DNA from: Thelonectria olida
Taxonomy: Eukaryota > Ascomycota > Sordariomycetes > Hypocreales > Nectriaceae
Direction: 5' to 3'
NCBI GenBank assembly: GCA_020736575.1
Contig: JAGPYM010000072.1
Span: 1-64,000 of the forward strand
Length of the DNA: 64,000 bases
Position 1 is the stretch's first letter, and the number at the start of each line of letters is the position of its first letter. Under the pieces are notes generated by a model, which did not search any database, had not been told where the DNA came from, and saw only the letters and a list, made by a program, of their open reading frames with translations. This document shows, piece by piece, positions 21,218 through 32,756 of the stretch. Made by a program: the position numbers and the translations under genes.

Positions 21218-24200
21218 ATGGTCATATCAAATTCAGATAAGCAGGAGCCTATCGCCATCGTCGGAGTGGGATTTCGCTTTGCTGGCGAGGTGTCATCCCT
21301 GGGCTCGCTATGGGATATGATCAGCAATGTCAAGACCGGCCACGGCCCAGTCCCTAGCGATAGATGGAACAGCGATGTGTGGCATCATCCTGATCCAGAC
21401 CGCAAGGGCGGAATCGGTCCACGGCATGGGTACTTCCTTGACCAAGACATCAGCCACTTTGACGCCCCCTTCTTCTCGGTAACAGCGAAGGAGGCTGCCT
21501 CCATGGACCCGATGAAGAGAATGTTACTGGAAGTGTGCTATGAAAGTATTGAAAACGGTAGGTGATATGAGCTTTAAGCGAGAGTTAGTCTAAGTAAAAG
21601 TTTCTAGCTGGCATCCCGGTCGAGGATTTGATGAACAGCCGCACAGGATGCTACGTCGGCTGCATGACAAACGACTACGAAATGATCTCCTTGCACGATA
21701 TCTACGACATCGGACACCCTGCAGCAACAGGCCTAAGCGAAGCCATGACCGCCAATCGCGTGTCATGGTTCTTTGGTCTCAAAGGCCCCAGTCTGACGAT
21801 TGATACTGCTTGCAGCTCTTCACTGTATGCTCTTCATCTTGCATGCCAGTCACTCAGGCTGAAAGAAACGAACATGGTAAGTTGAGACAAAGACACACGT
21901 TTAAGCACGCGATGGTGATGGCTTGCTTACTTGATTCTTGTAGTCTCTCGTCACCGGAGTCAACCTCATGATTAACCCCAACACCTCACACCAACTGACT
22001 GCCATGCACATGCTCAGCCCTGATGGTATCTCTCACACATTCGATGACCGTGCCAATGGCTACGGCCGAGGTGACGGTATTGGGTCCATGGTTATCAAAC
22101 GTCTGTCGGATGCCCTTCGCGACGGCGACACCATCCGCGCCGTCATCCGTGGTTCGGGTGTCAACGCCGATGGCAAAACACCCAGTGTTACGCAACCAAG
22201 CGCCACAGCACAAGCCGAACTAATTAATCAGACTTACGCCGACGCAGGTTTGGACATTTCGAACACAGGGTACTTTGAATGCCACGGCACAGGGACACCA
22301 GTCGGCGACCCTCTTGAATTAACCGCCATCGCTCAGACCCTCGGCGCGGCAAAGCGTGCGGCCGGAAAGCCTCCTCTCTACATTGGTAGCATCAAGCCTA
22401 CAGTGGGCCACACGGAGGGATGTGCCGGTCTTGCCGGCGTTTTCAAGTCCATCTTGCTCCTTGAAAAAGGAATGTTGGTCCCCACGTACGGCGTGGAACG
22501 GGTGAACCCGACACTGAAGTTGAGCGACTGGCATCTTAGTCTTCCGCAGAATGTCATGACATGGCCGGAGCAAGGACTGCGTCGTGTTAGTATCAACTCG
22601 TTTGGGTTTGGCGGTGCCAACGCTCATGTTATCTTGGACGATGCCTACCACTACCTCCAAGACAGGGGTCTCACTGGGAAGCACAATGTGGACATACATT
22701 CGTCGGGTTCAGATTCTGGCATCTCAAGTACACAATCAAGCGAGCTCGCCCGCGACACATCAATGAAGTTGCTCCTCTTCAGCGGTCGGGACCAGGCCGG
22801 AGCCAAGCGTGTATTTGAAGGGTTCGCCACATGGCTGCAAGATGGCGATTTGGACAAGCACGACACAGCCAGCTTGGACGATCTTGCATACACACTTGGA
22901 CTGCGCCGTTCTCATATGGAACACAGGACCTTTGCTATTGCCAGTTCCATGCCAGAGCTCTCAGAGAGACTATCACGAGGGTTACCAGCAGCCACTCGAT
23001 CACAACGCCACGGCGACAACCTTGTCATGGTGTTCACCGGTCAAGGTGCTCAGTGGCCAGCCATGGGACGAGAATTATTCGAGCATCCTATCTTCCGCCA
23101 GAGCATCGAAGCTTCGCAATCTTACCTCGAGGAACTCGGCTGCAAGTGGAATCTCCAAGAAGAGTTGAGCAAGACGCCCAACCCCAACGTCAACCGTCCC
23201 GAGTACAGCCAGCCTCTCTGCACGATAGTTCAGGTCGCGCTGGTCGACCTTGCTGGTTTCTGGAACATAACTCCAACAGCCACCGTGGGACACTCCAGTG
23301 GTGAGATTGCCGCCGCCTATGCGGCGTCGCTCCTGACGCACAAAGACGCGGTTAAGCTGGCCTACATCCGAGGTCTCAGCTCTGCCGCTGTCCCCAAGCA
23401 AGGTGCCATGATGGCTGTGGGTCTTTCTCAGCACGATGCCCAGATGTACCTTGGGAAAGTCGCGCCCGGATCTGCGGTGGTGGCATGCGTCAACAGTCCC
23501 TCGAGTGTGACGCTCTCGGGAGATGTCGACGCCATAAACCAGCTGGAAACAATTATTTCCGCCGACGGGAAATTTGCTCGCAAGCTCAAGGTCACGACCG
23601 CGTATCACTCTCCACACATGCGCGATGTTTCGTCCAACTATCTAGCCATGATTGGCGATATCACGCCCAAGCAGCCAGGCGAGACAACAGACGACAACAA
23701 CAGGCCGGTCATGTATTCCTCCGTCACAGGGTCTATGGTCACCTCGGCCGAGCAATTAAACGCCCAGTATTGGGTCGACAATATGCTGCATACCGTGCAA
23801 TTTTCACAAGCCCTCTTGGCGTTGCTGAAGCACAAGAAGGCAGTCCCAGGCCGTACTCGCCCCGTGGCCGTGCAATGGGGAGGTTTCCTTGAGGTCGGCC
23901 CCCATGCTGCCCTACAAGGACCGTTGCGTCAGATTATCGACGTGGCCAACAACAAATTCGCCAAGTCAGCACCTTACGCTTCCATGCTTGTTCGTGGCAA
24001 AGACGCGATGGAGACGTCCCTGAGCGCCGCTGGGACGCTATGGGCTGCAGGCGCCAAGGTTGACTTGGCCGCAGTCAATAACCAGCACCGACACTCAGAC
24101 ACATATCAGATGCTTTGCGACCTGCCTGCGTATCCTTGGAATCACGCACGAAGCTACTGGCACGAATCGTACTCGTCACACGCTTACCGCTTTCCTACAG

Positions 24201-27200
24201 AGGTGCGCAATGACTTTCTCGGCATGGCGGAAGATTCGAGGAATACCCACGAGCCCCGATGGAGAAACTACCTGCGCATCGCCGAGAACCCCTGGATTGA
24301 GGACCACGTAATAACGGGAACCGTGCTCTACCCAGGAGCTGGCATGCTTGTTATGGCATTGGAGGGCGTGCTGCGCACCGCTGACTCCTCCAAGACCGTA
24401 GAGGGTTTCCAGATGATGGATGTCACGTTTGAGCGCGGCCTGGTCATCTCTCTAGATGACGAGACGCCCCTGGAGACGCGCATTAGCTTGCATCCGCACA
24501 CCAGCAGACCCGACTGGTGGGTCTTCACCGTCTACTCCATGACCAAGGGATCGTCGTGGGCAAGAAACTGTGCTGGAACCATTGCTGTCGTGTACGAGAA
24601 TGGGCCGAGCGAGGTGGAAGAGGGCAATATGGGTGCCTCATGGCAGAGACAGGTCGCTTTACGCGAGACCCTGCTCTCTGAGTCTGATTCCTCAGATGTG
24701 AATGTGGATAACTTCTACAAAGATTTGGAGGCTATCGGCATGCAGTACGGCCCATCATTCCGTAATGTCGTTTCTTTAACGGCAGTTCCATCGAAAGGTG
24801 CCTCCTACGGCACTGTAGCTGTTCCAGATACCAAGTCGACAATGCCCAGCCATCACGAGTCCAGTCATGTTATCCATCCAGCCACCCTGGACTCCATCTT
24901 TCACTTGGTTATTGCTTCCCTCGATGCCGGCCGCCCGAAACAGTCCGCGGTGCCATACGCCATCCAAGAGCTGTACATAGCCCGCGATCAGCCACAGGGA
25001 TCCGGAGCGCTCTACTCTGGCTGCGGTCGCTTGCTGTCCCAAAGCGGCCATGAGATGACCACTGAACTGTTCGTCTCCGATCAGGACTGGGCAAAGCCAA
25101 GGATTACCATCAAAAACTTTGTCCTGCGCCAGGTTACGTCCGGAGTTGGCTTGGAGACCGTGGGCACGTCATTATCGTCCGGGGCCGCCGCCAAGACGTG
25201 CGCTGGGATCACCTGGTTTCCAGATCTCTCCTTTGTGACTAGCAACGAAGATCTTGTGGAGCTCGTATCATCATCCGAGAAGAAGGCGGCCCCGTCGGTC
25301 GACACCCTTCTCAATTCGGTGTTTCTCAAAAAGTTGGACAACGTGGTACTTATCGTGCTGTTCGACGAGGCCCAATCCAACGTTGATATCCTCCTGGACC
25401 TCAAGAACCAAACATATGCGCCCAAGAAAATCATTGCCATGGCCACATCCGAACCTGGATTGCAGCTGATGCGAGCCACGCTTGGAGAAGCTTCTGAGAA
25501 CACGGCCATCATCTACAAATGGATGCCGGAGGGCGAACTTCTTGAGACGCTGGCCCCAGACGCCATTGATCTCGTCCTCGGCTTGGGAGTTCCCGACGTT
25601 GCTAAGAACGCTGCCGTGCTCGCAAAGCTGGCCCCGCTGGTGTGTCTCACCCAAGCTGGTCAGCTGGATGAAGACTTTGTAGTTCCCGGGTCGTGCGTTG
25701 CCCACCTAGCCCAGGAGAAGACCTACGTGCTGTCCTCGACAAACTCTCTCTCCACCTTGCCTGAGTTGCCAGAGTCGGTGGTGCTTCTTTTGCCTGCATC
25801 ACTGTCCAACGACCTGGAGATATTCGCAGCCACGGTTCGGGATAAGCTTACAAGCTTGGGCGTGTCCGTCGCACAAACAAATCTCACTTTGCAGGGTGTC
25901 GCTTCCCTGGACGGCAAGTCCGTGATTTCCCTCCTCGAGATTGACCGTCCGCTAGTGTATGCCTGGGACGAAGACCAGTTCAACGCCTTCAAGAAGGTCG
26001 TCTCCACGGTCGGTCACCTCTTCTGGATTACCCACGGGAGCGTGCTCGAGAGCTGGTCGAACGGTATAGAATTCGCCACGAGCCAGGGCTTGCTGCGAGT
26101 GATGCGTAACGAGTACCCGGCCGCCATCCTTCCGTCTCTCGACCTATCCGCGGTTGCGGATATCTCTAGTGCGCAATACGCAGATCTGGTTGTCAACGTT
26201 TGGCGAACGAGTCTGGCCGAGGACGCAGAGATGGAATATGCTGAGCGCAACAGCTTGATCTACATCGCTCGTGCCACGGAAGAGGCTGGTTTCGACAACG
26301 AACTCCAGTTGGCGGGCAACAACGCGAAACCCATCTGGTCTGCTCTAGGTGCTCCCGGCAAGCCACTCAAGGCGAGCGAGTCTGCCAACGACGTTGATGA
26401 ATACATCTGGATTCCGGACGAAGAGGCCGGCTCAGCCCTTGACGATGGTCAGGTCGAAGTCAAAATTGAGTATGCTGGAGTTGGACAGGACCAAACGTTA
26501 GCCTCTGTTCGCCACGCTGTTGGCACCGTCACTCGTCTATCTGACTCGGTTATGTCACTGGAGCTCGGTCAACAAGCCATTGTTTTCTCTCACGCCGCTG
26601 CAAGAACCCATGTCCGCCAAAGCGAAGCCCTGGTGGCACCGCTACCGGACGGCATTCAACCGCAGGAAGCTGTGGCTCTCGTGGAGCCGTTGATAACTGC
26701 ACAGTACGCGCTCGTGGAGAGGGCTCATCTGAGTCGCGACCAGACACTGCTGCTCGACCACGCCGCCAACGCGGTCGGACAGACCATGATCCAGGTGGCC
26801 AAGGAGATTGGTGCCGAGATCTTTGCCCTCGTCCATAATAGAGCAGAGCGGGATATTCTGGCTGATCGGTACGGAGTCCCTACGGACCACATCTTCGACT
26901 CGGCTCTGGACAACTTTGTGCCACTCATCCAAGAGGCGACCAATAATCATGGAGTTGATGTAATCATCACCCAACAAAGTGGCCCGCATGTCGCTCGAGC
27001 AATGTCGATTTTAAACGACTTTGGCCAGTTTGTCGATATCAACGGCCAGAGTTCCCGAGGGGAGGTTCCGGCCTCGAAATCCAACGTAACCTTCAGTTGC
27101 ATCGATGTAGCCACACTCATCCAAGGCAAACCAGACATGGTCTGCAGGCTATTCAAGCAGGCTTTTATGGAGTACGTCCTCCAGGGGCCTTCCCCGCTGA

Positions 27201-28544
27201 CCGTGCTGCCCATTACCAATCTTTCAGCCTCGGTGAGCAGCATCCAGCACGGGCAGGTCGTCGTGTCCCTGGATGACACCATGCCGGTGCTCATGCCTGC
27301 ATCTCCACCAGAGGAGCTGAGGCTCGATAGCGAAGCTACATATGTACTGGCCGGGGGTCTAGGCGCTCTCGGCTTGGACATTGCCGACTGGATGGTTGAA
27401 TGCGGTGCCAAGAACCTGGTCTTCCTATCCCGATCAGGCGGGTCAAAGCATACAAAGACTCTGCAGAAATTCGTCGACCGTTCTGTACGAGCCGAAGCGT
27501 TCGCGTGCAACGTCAACGACGCTGTCAGTGTCGCCACAGTATTCGACGGCCTCAAGTCCAGCGGCAGGAGAGTTGCCGGAGTGGTCCAGTTGGCCATGGT
27601 ACTGGAAGATGGCATTTTCGAAAACATGTCTTTCGAGCAATGGAATCGTGCGATTGAACCCAAGACAAAGGGCTCACGAAACCTCCTGGCCAACCTCTGG
27701 CCTGGCGACAAGCCCTTCTTCATTCTGCTTTCCTCCATCACTGGTGTCATTGGCAACACGGCGCAGGCCAACTACGCGTCTGGAAACACCTTTGAGGACG
27801 CGTTAGCCCATCACGCGCGTGGCCATCTCGGCATCAACGCCACCAGTATCGACGTTGGCTTGGTCTCCGACTCGGCTCACTTTACCGCAGCAGGTGGCTT
27901 CGGCGACCTCGCTGACTATCTATCCCGATACCAGCACGGCTGGCGCGGCCTGCAAACGAACCTTCCAGAGCTCGGTGTCGTGATGCGAGCGATCATGCGA
28001 GGCTTCACCACCAACGGACAGGGAGCGCCCGCCCAGCTGATCCTGGGCCTGGGCGACCGCATCGAGCAAAACGAGAGCACGGGAGGCTTCTCGCGGGATA
28101 AGAAATTCGCGCTCCGTGTCGTCAAAGGCGGGGACCAATCTGGGAACGGTGAGGCGAAGCAAAATGTTGGCCTCCTCTTGGCCAATGCGACAAGTATGGC
28201 AGAGGCTGCGGCGGTTGTGGAGGAGAACATCAAGAAGCTGGTCGCCGCGGCCATGGGTGTCTCTTTGGAAGACGTTGATGCTCAAAAACCTCTCTTTGAC
28301 TATGGTGGTAAGTGCAATAATCCCCTTTGCCTACACTACGATACTGTAACGACCAGGCTAACATGTTGTTCTTACTGCAGTCGATTCGCTTCAGGCCGTC
28401 GAGATTCGGAATCGCGCACTGAAGGATATGCGGAGTGAGATTTCGGTCTTTGATATTCTCAGTGCCATGCCGCTGGCTGATGTAGCAGCCAAAATTGCAG
28501 CGAAGAGTCAGTTAGTCAATGTCACTGCAGGTGAAGATGGTTAG
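21218..28544 (+). CDS. Highly reducing type I polyketide synthase
   Basis: An iterative fungal HR-PKS of 2378 codons in four exons (introns 21558-21607, 21877-21943, 28308-28380). The ATG at 21218 has a strong context (caccATGg). Order: KS about residues 12-430, with DTACSSS (Cys near 181), ECHGTGT and a GHTEG histidine; AT about 560-850 with GHSSGE near 652; DH about 955-1240 with HVITGTVLYP near 990 and an Asp in HPATLDS near 1186; a long non-catalytic linker with no GxGTG methyltransferase motif; ER about 1700-1990; KR about 2000-2220 with GGLGALG, a Ser in LLSSITGVIG and Tyr in NYASGN; ACP about 2296-2365 with GVDSL. The ER is short, and its nucleotide-binding loop reads HAANAVGQ rather than the usual HAAAGGVGQ, so it is probably inactive. 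There is no thioesterase or reductase end. The last intron splits the ACP just before the phosphopantetheine Ser. No frame damage. The product is unknown. Confidence 0.93.
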
Positions 28545-29040
28545 ATAAGTTTGAGTTATACCCTTCAGTGTGGAAAACAGTATCGAAATAAGCTAGAGAT
28601 TATAGTACGACATTTAGAAGAAATATCAAATGCAGCATTCATAATACGATATTACTGTTTCTTGACGAGTAGCTGTGGTCCTCAAGACGGCGAAGCGATT
28701 AGTTCACGCTTGATCTTCACGGGACCGGCTTGTGTCGCCCAGCGGGTTCTCAGGTAAACTGATGATAGGAAAGTAATATGTCTTATTGTCTGCTTCTGTG
28801 TGTTCTTCCTTCATATTACAACGGACAAGCCGAGATTTATACACACTGACATTCCCTTAGATGTAGGATTTCAATATAGTTACAAGAGAGCGGAAAATGC
28901 ATCAGGGCCGTATTCTCACTCTCTGAAATGTCTAATTCTACACTTCTCTTTAATAACAAGCATCTAACGTCGCCCACAAGTCAACTAACGTGATCCACTA
29001 GAACTCCGCCCCCCCCCCCCCCCCAAGTCCGCCCACTATT
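28545..29040. other. PKS 3' flank and C tract
   Basis: About 440 bases of non-coding DNA after the PKS stop; no gene is seen. A 16-base C tract (29009-29024), flanked by ctccg and aagtccgccc, marks the edge of the large A+T block. Confidence 0.5.
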
Positions 29041-29394
29041 AGAAGGTCAAATCTAGAATATACAGTTGGTAACACTCATTTATTTCTCAACTAAAATAAC
29101 TATTAATAATAAAATAATTATATAAATTAATAAAAAATACCTGCTTATTTTTCTAGTAATTTTTCTTTTTTTTTCCTTTTACTTTTATAAATAGAATATT
29201 ATATATAAGCTATAATATATTTTTTAATAATATTTTATAATATAATAATATTTTTAATATAAGGAAAAGCCTTATTTAAATTAAATTAAATTATACTTTT
29301 TTCTAATAGCTATTTAATAGCTAGTTATACTTTTAAAATAGTAACTTCTTATTTTAAGTATTATTATTAGTATTAAAAAAGCAAATAATTTAAA

Positions 29395-30260
29395 TATATA
29401 ATAGAAGTTAATATAAGCTAAACCCTAGCTTTATATCTATTATAATAAGCTTTTTAATAGAGCTTATAATTAGTTTTAAAATAAAAGTCCCTATTAAATA
29501 AACCTTATTTAAAAAACCTTATTTTAAACTTTTAATATAAAAGTATCTATTTATTTAATTTAAGACTAATTTATATAATTTAACTAATAATATAATATAT
29601 AACTATTAAAATGCCTAACTTTTTATTAATTAAATATAATATAATTTAATTAAATAATAAAAGCTATATAACTACTTATTATATATTAAAATATATAAAT
29701 TTCTTTAAATATATTAAACTAATAAAAGATTTTAATAAGTATTTAAAAAAGTTATAACTTTTAAGTATTTTTATACTATTTAATATAAATATACTATTAA
29801 ATATTAATTAAAAAATTAATTAAATTATTTTAAGGTATAAGATTTTAATTAAAAGACTTAATATATATTAATATTATTATAACTTTTTTAAATAGAAAGT
29901 TAAAAACTTTATATAACTTTTTAAAAGGAAAAAAAAAACTATTTTAATAATAATAATAAGTAATTTATTAAAATAATTTAATTAAATATTTATAAGTTAT
30001 AGCTTTAAAAGCTATTATATACAGTAGTAATAATTTAAATAGTTATTTAAAAGGTTATAAAAGAAAATTTAAAAATAAAAAGTAAGTTAAATAGATATAA
30101 GGGTTAAAAAAGTAAGGGGCTAAAAAGGTTAAATAAAAAAAGAAAGTTTAAAAAAGGTTAAAATAAATTTAAGGGCATTTAAACTAATAGAAATAAAATA
30201 AAATAATTAAATAGTAAATATATTAAAAAGTTTATATAATAATAAAAATTACTAATTATA
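29395..30260 (+). repeat. Dispersed repeat family B, copy 2 (RIP-degraded)
   Basis: It starts with agctaaaccctagctttata near 29412, matching the unmutated copy at 48023 (ggccaaaccctagccttata). It passes through a TATAAAAG-type box and the atgcctaactttttattaa start, and ends in the ggttaaataaaaaaag tail seen also beside the G tract at 45083. It is on the plus strand. Confidence 0.6.
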
Positions 30261-30721
30261 CAATTTATTTTCAGTATATTATTTTACTATTATTAGTATT
30301 AAAAGTTATACTTACTTTTTTAAAAAGGTTTTATATATTTTAACTAATAGTATTTAATTATATATTAATATATTAAAACTAACTTTAAATATTATAATTA
30401 TTATAAATTATATTCTATTATATTTTCTTACTTTTTTTCTTTTTTTTTATATTATAAGTGTTAAATCTAGCTATTAAAAACGCTTTAATAGTAATATTAC
30501 TAATAGAGCTTTAAAAATATTAATTAAGTAAATACTAGTAATATAAAAACTAAATTAAATATTCTTTTAATTAAAAGCTTTTTTTAAAGCTATTTTATAT
30601 ACTTTTATAAAATGTTATTTTTATTATAATAATAATATATTATATAATACTTACGCTTAAATTTCTTAATAATAATAGGTTTTTAATAGTAAAAAAACCC
30701 TAATATTAAAAGACTATTAAT

Positions 30722-30888
30722 ATAGGGAGCGAGGGAGGCTAAGAAACCAACTAATAACCCTAAATAAGGTAAGAAAGGGTTAAAATAAATAGTATTTTAA
30801 AAGGTCGCTTTATATTATTTTAAATTAAAAGATACTAATAAACCTTAATTTAAAAGATATATTATTAAAAAGAGTATTAAATAATTAA
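30722..30888 (-). repeat. Partial LTR (3' half), minus orientation
   Basis: It matches the left ends of the LTRs at 32757 and 44090 (ctaagaaaccaactaataac). It abuts the next LTR head-to-head near 30889. It is the remains of an earlier insertion or a rearranged solo LTR. Confidence 0.5.
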
Positions 30889-32753
30889 CTATTATAATAG
30901 GGACTTTAGGCCACTTCCATTTAGAATGGAACCGGAGGAAATTACTATTTTAAAATAAGCTGGCTAGTATAATAAATTTGATTAACTGCCCGGCTATATA
31001 AGGAAATAAAGGCCTTTTTAAAAAATCCAAACTATTTAAAATATTAGTAAGAAAAAGGATTTAAATAAGCTTTTTATAATAAAAATTAAAAGTTATTCTT
31101 TTAAATGTTTTATTATATAATTAATTATTTAATACTCTTTCTAATAATATATCTTTTAAATTAAAATTTATTAGCATCTTTTAGTTTAAAATAATATAAA
31201 ATAACCTTTTAAAATACTATTTATTTTAACCCTTTCTTACTTTATTTAAGGTTATTAATTAGTTTCTTAGCCTCCCTTGCTCCCTATATTATTAGAGATT
31301 ATACTAGGGAAATAAAGTAAAAAGACTAGCTATATAATTAATAAGTTATACTTAATAACTAGTAATTAATACCTTTTAATTAAATTTATATAATTAGGTG
31401 CATTTAATTAACTATTTTACTTGCATTTTTATACTATTATAAGAACTTATATAATAAAAGAAGAAAGGTAAGAAATAGAAAGTATAATATTTTAAAAATG
31501 CAAATAATAAAATAAAAATAAAAAGAAAATGCAAATAGTAATATATTTATAATTCTTTTTAGTTTAAAGATCTTAATAATTAGGGTTAATAATTTTAATT
31601 ATCTTATTAATTAATTAAAGGTTATTTATTAGAAATCTACCTATTATTTTAATACTATTACTATTTAATAATCCACTTTTTATAATAATATTCTATTAGT
31701 TATAATTATAATAAAATTTAAACCTTTATATTTTTAATTAAATAAGTAAGATTAAGATTATAGTAACTCTATATAAAATTTTAAATAAGTTTTAAAACAA
31801 TTTAAGGCTTCTAGCTAATAGATTCCGCTTTAAAAGTCTTAATTATATTAAATTTAAAAATAATAATTCTATAATCTTAACTTTAAAATTAAAAAAAAGC
31901 TATATTAAGCTAAAAATAAAATAGCTACTTATATTTAAAAGAGTTAGTAAAGCTAATTAATTAGTCCTTCCTAAAGAAATCTTAATATTAATTATAATTT
32001 TTATTATTATAATTCTTTAAGTTTTTATACTTAATAGAGTTATTATAATATTTACTATTAAAATATATTTTATTAAAAGATATATAAGGAGGGTAGAATT
32101 TAAAATAATAATAAAAGTATTAGAAGTATTATTTATATTAAAAATTAAAACTTAAAAGGATAAAAGTCCTATATTATATATTATTAAAACTATATACTAT
32201 TATTATTACCTCCTTTTATACCTATATAAACCCCTTTTTCTTCTTTTAATAAAAATATAAACTCTACTTACACCCTTTTTAAACTTATATTAAGTAATAA
32301 TAATTAGAGTGCTACTATTATATTTAATTAACCTATTATAATATTAGGTTTATCTTTTTTTTTACCCTTCTAGTTTAGAAAGATTAGGGGAACCTTTTAA
32401 ATAAATAAAATTAGAATATTTAATAATATTATTAAACTTTTTAAATAAATAGCTAATATATAGTTTAAATTTATACTATTAGCTATAAAATTTAATAAGA
32501 AGTTTAATAGTTATAATATTATATAATTCTTATAATAGTATAATTACTATATAAATAATAGAGCTATTAAAAAAGCTATATAAGTTAATTATATTAAATA
32601 GTATATTATATTAAAATATTCTAATTATATTTAATAAGCTATAAAGAACTGCTCTTAAAATAAAATTTAAAAGAACCTTAAATATATATTTATATATTAA
32701 AATAAAAAATAATTTAACTTATATAATAATTAGTTATATATCCTTAATATTAA
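30889..32753 (+). mobile_element. LTR retroelement copy 1, truncated, RIP-degraded
   Basis: An LTR of about 374 bases (30889-31262) starts with aatagggactttaggcc. It is followed by about 1.5 kb of internal sequence that is the reverse complement of about 42612-44065. Homology stops at about 32753, where the LTR of the second copy begins. No coding frame survives. The superfamily (Gypsy or Copia) cannot be told at this level of mutation. Confidence 0.6.
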
Positions 32754-32756
32754 ATA

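Noticed and set aside
24900..26440. Methyltransferase domain in the PKS linker
   Set aside because: No SAM-binding GxGTG motif is present in the translated region.
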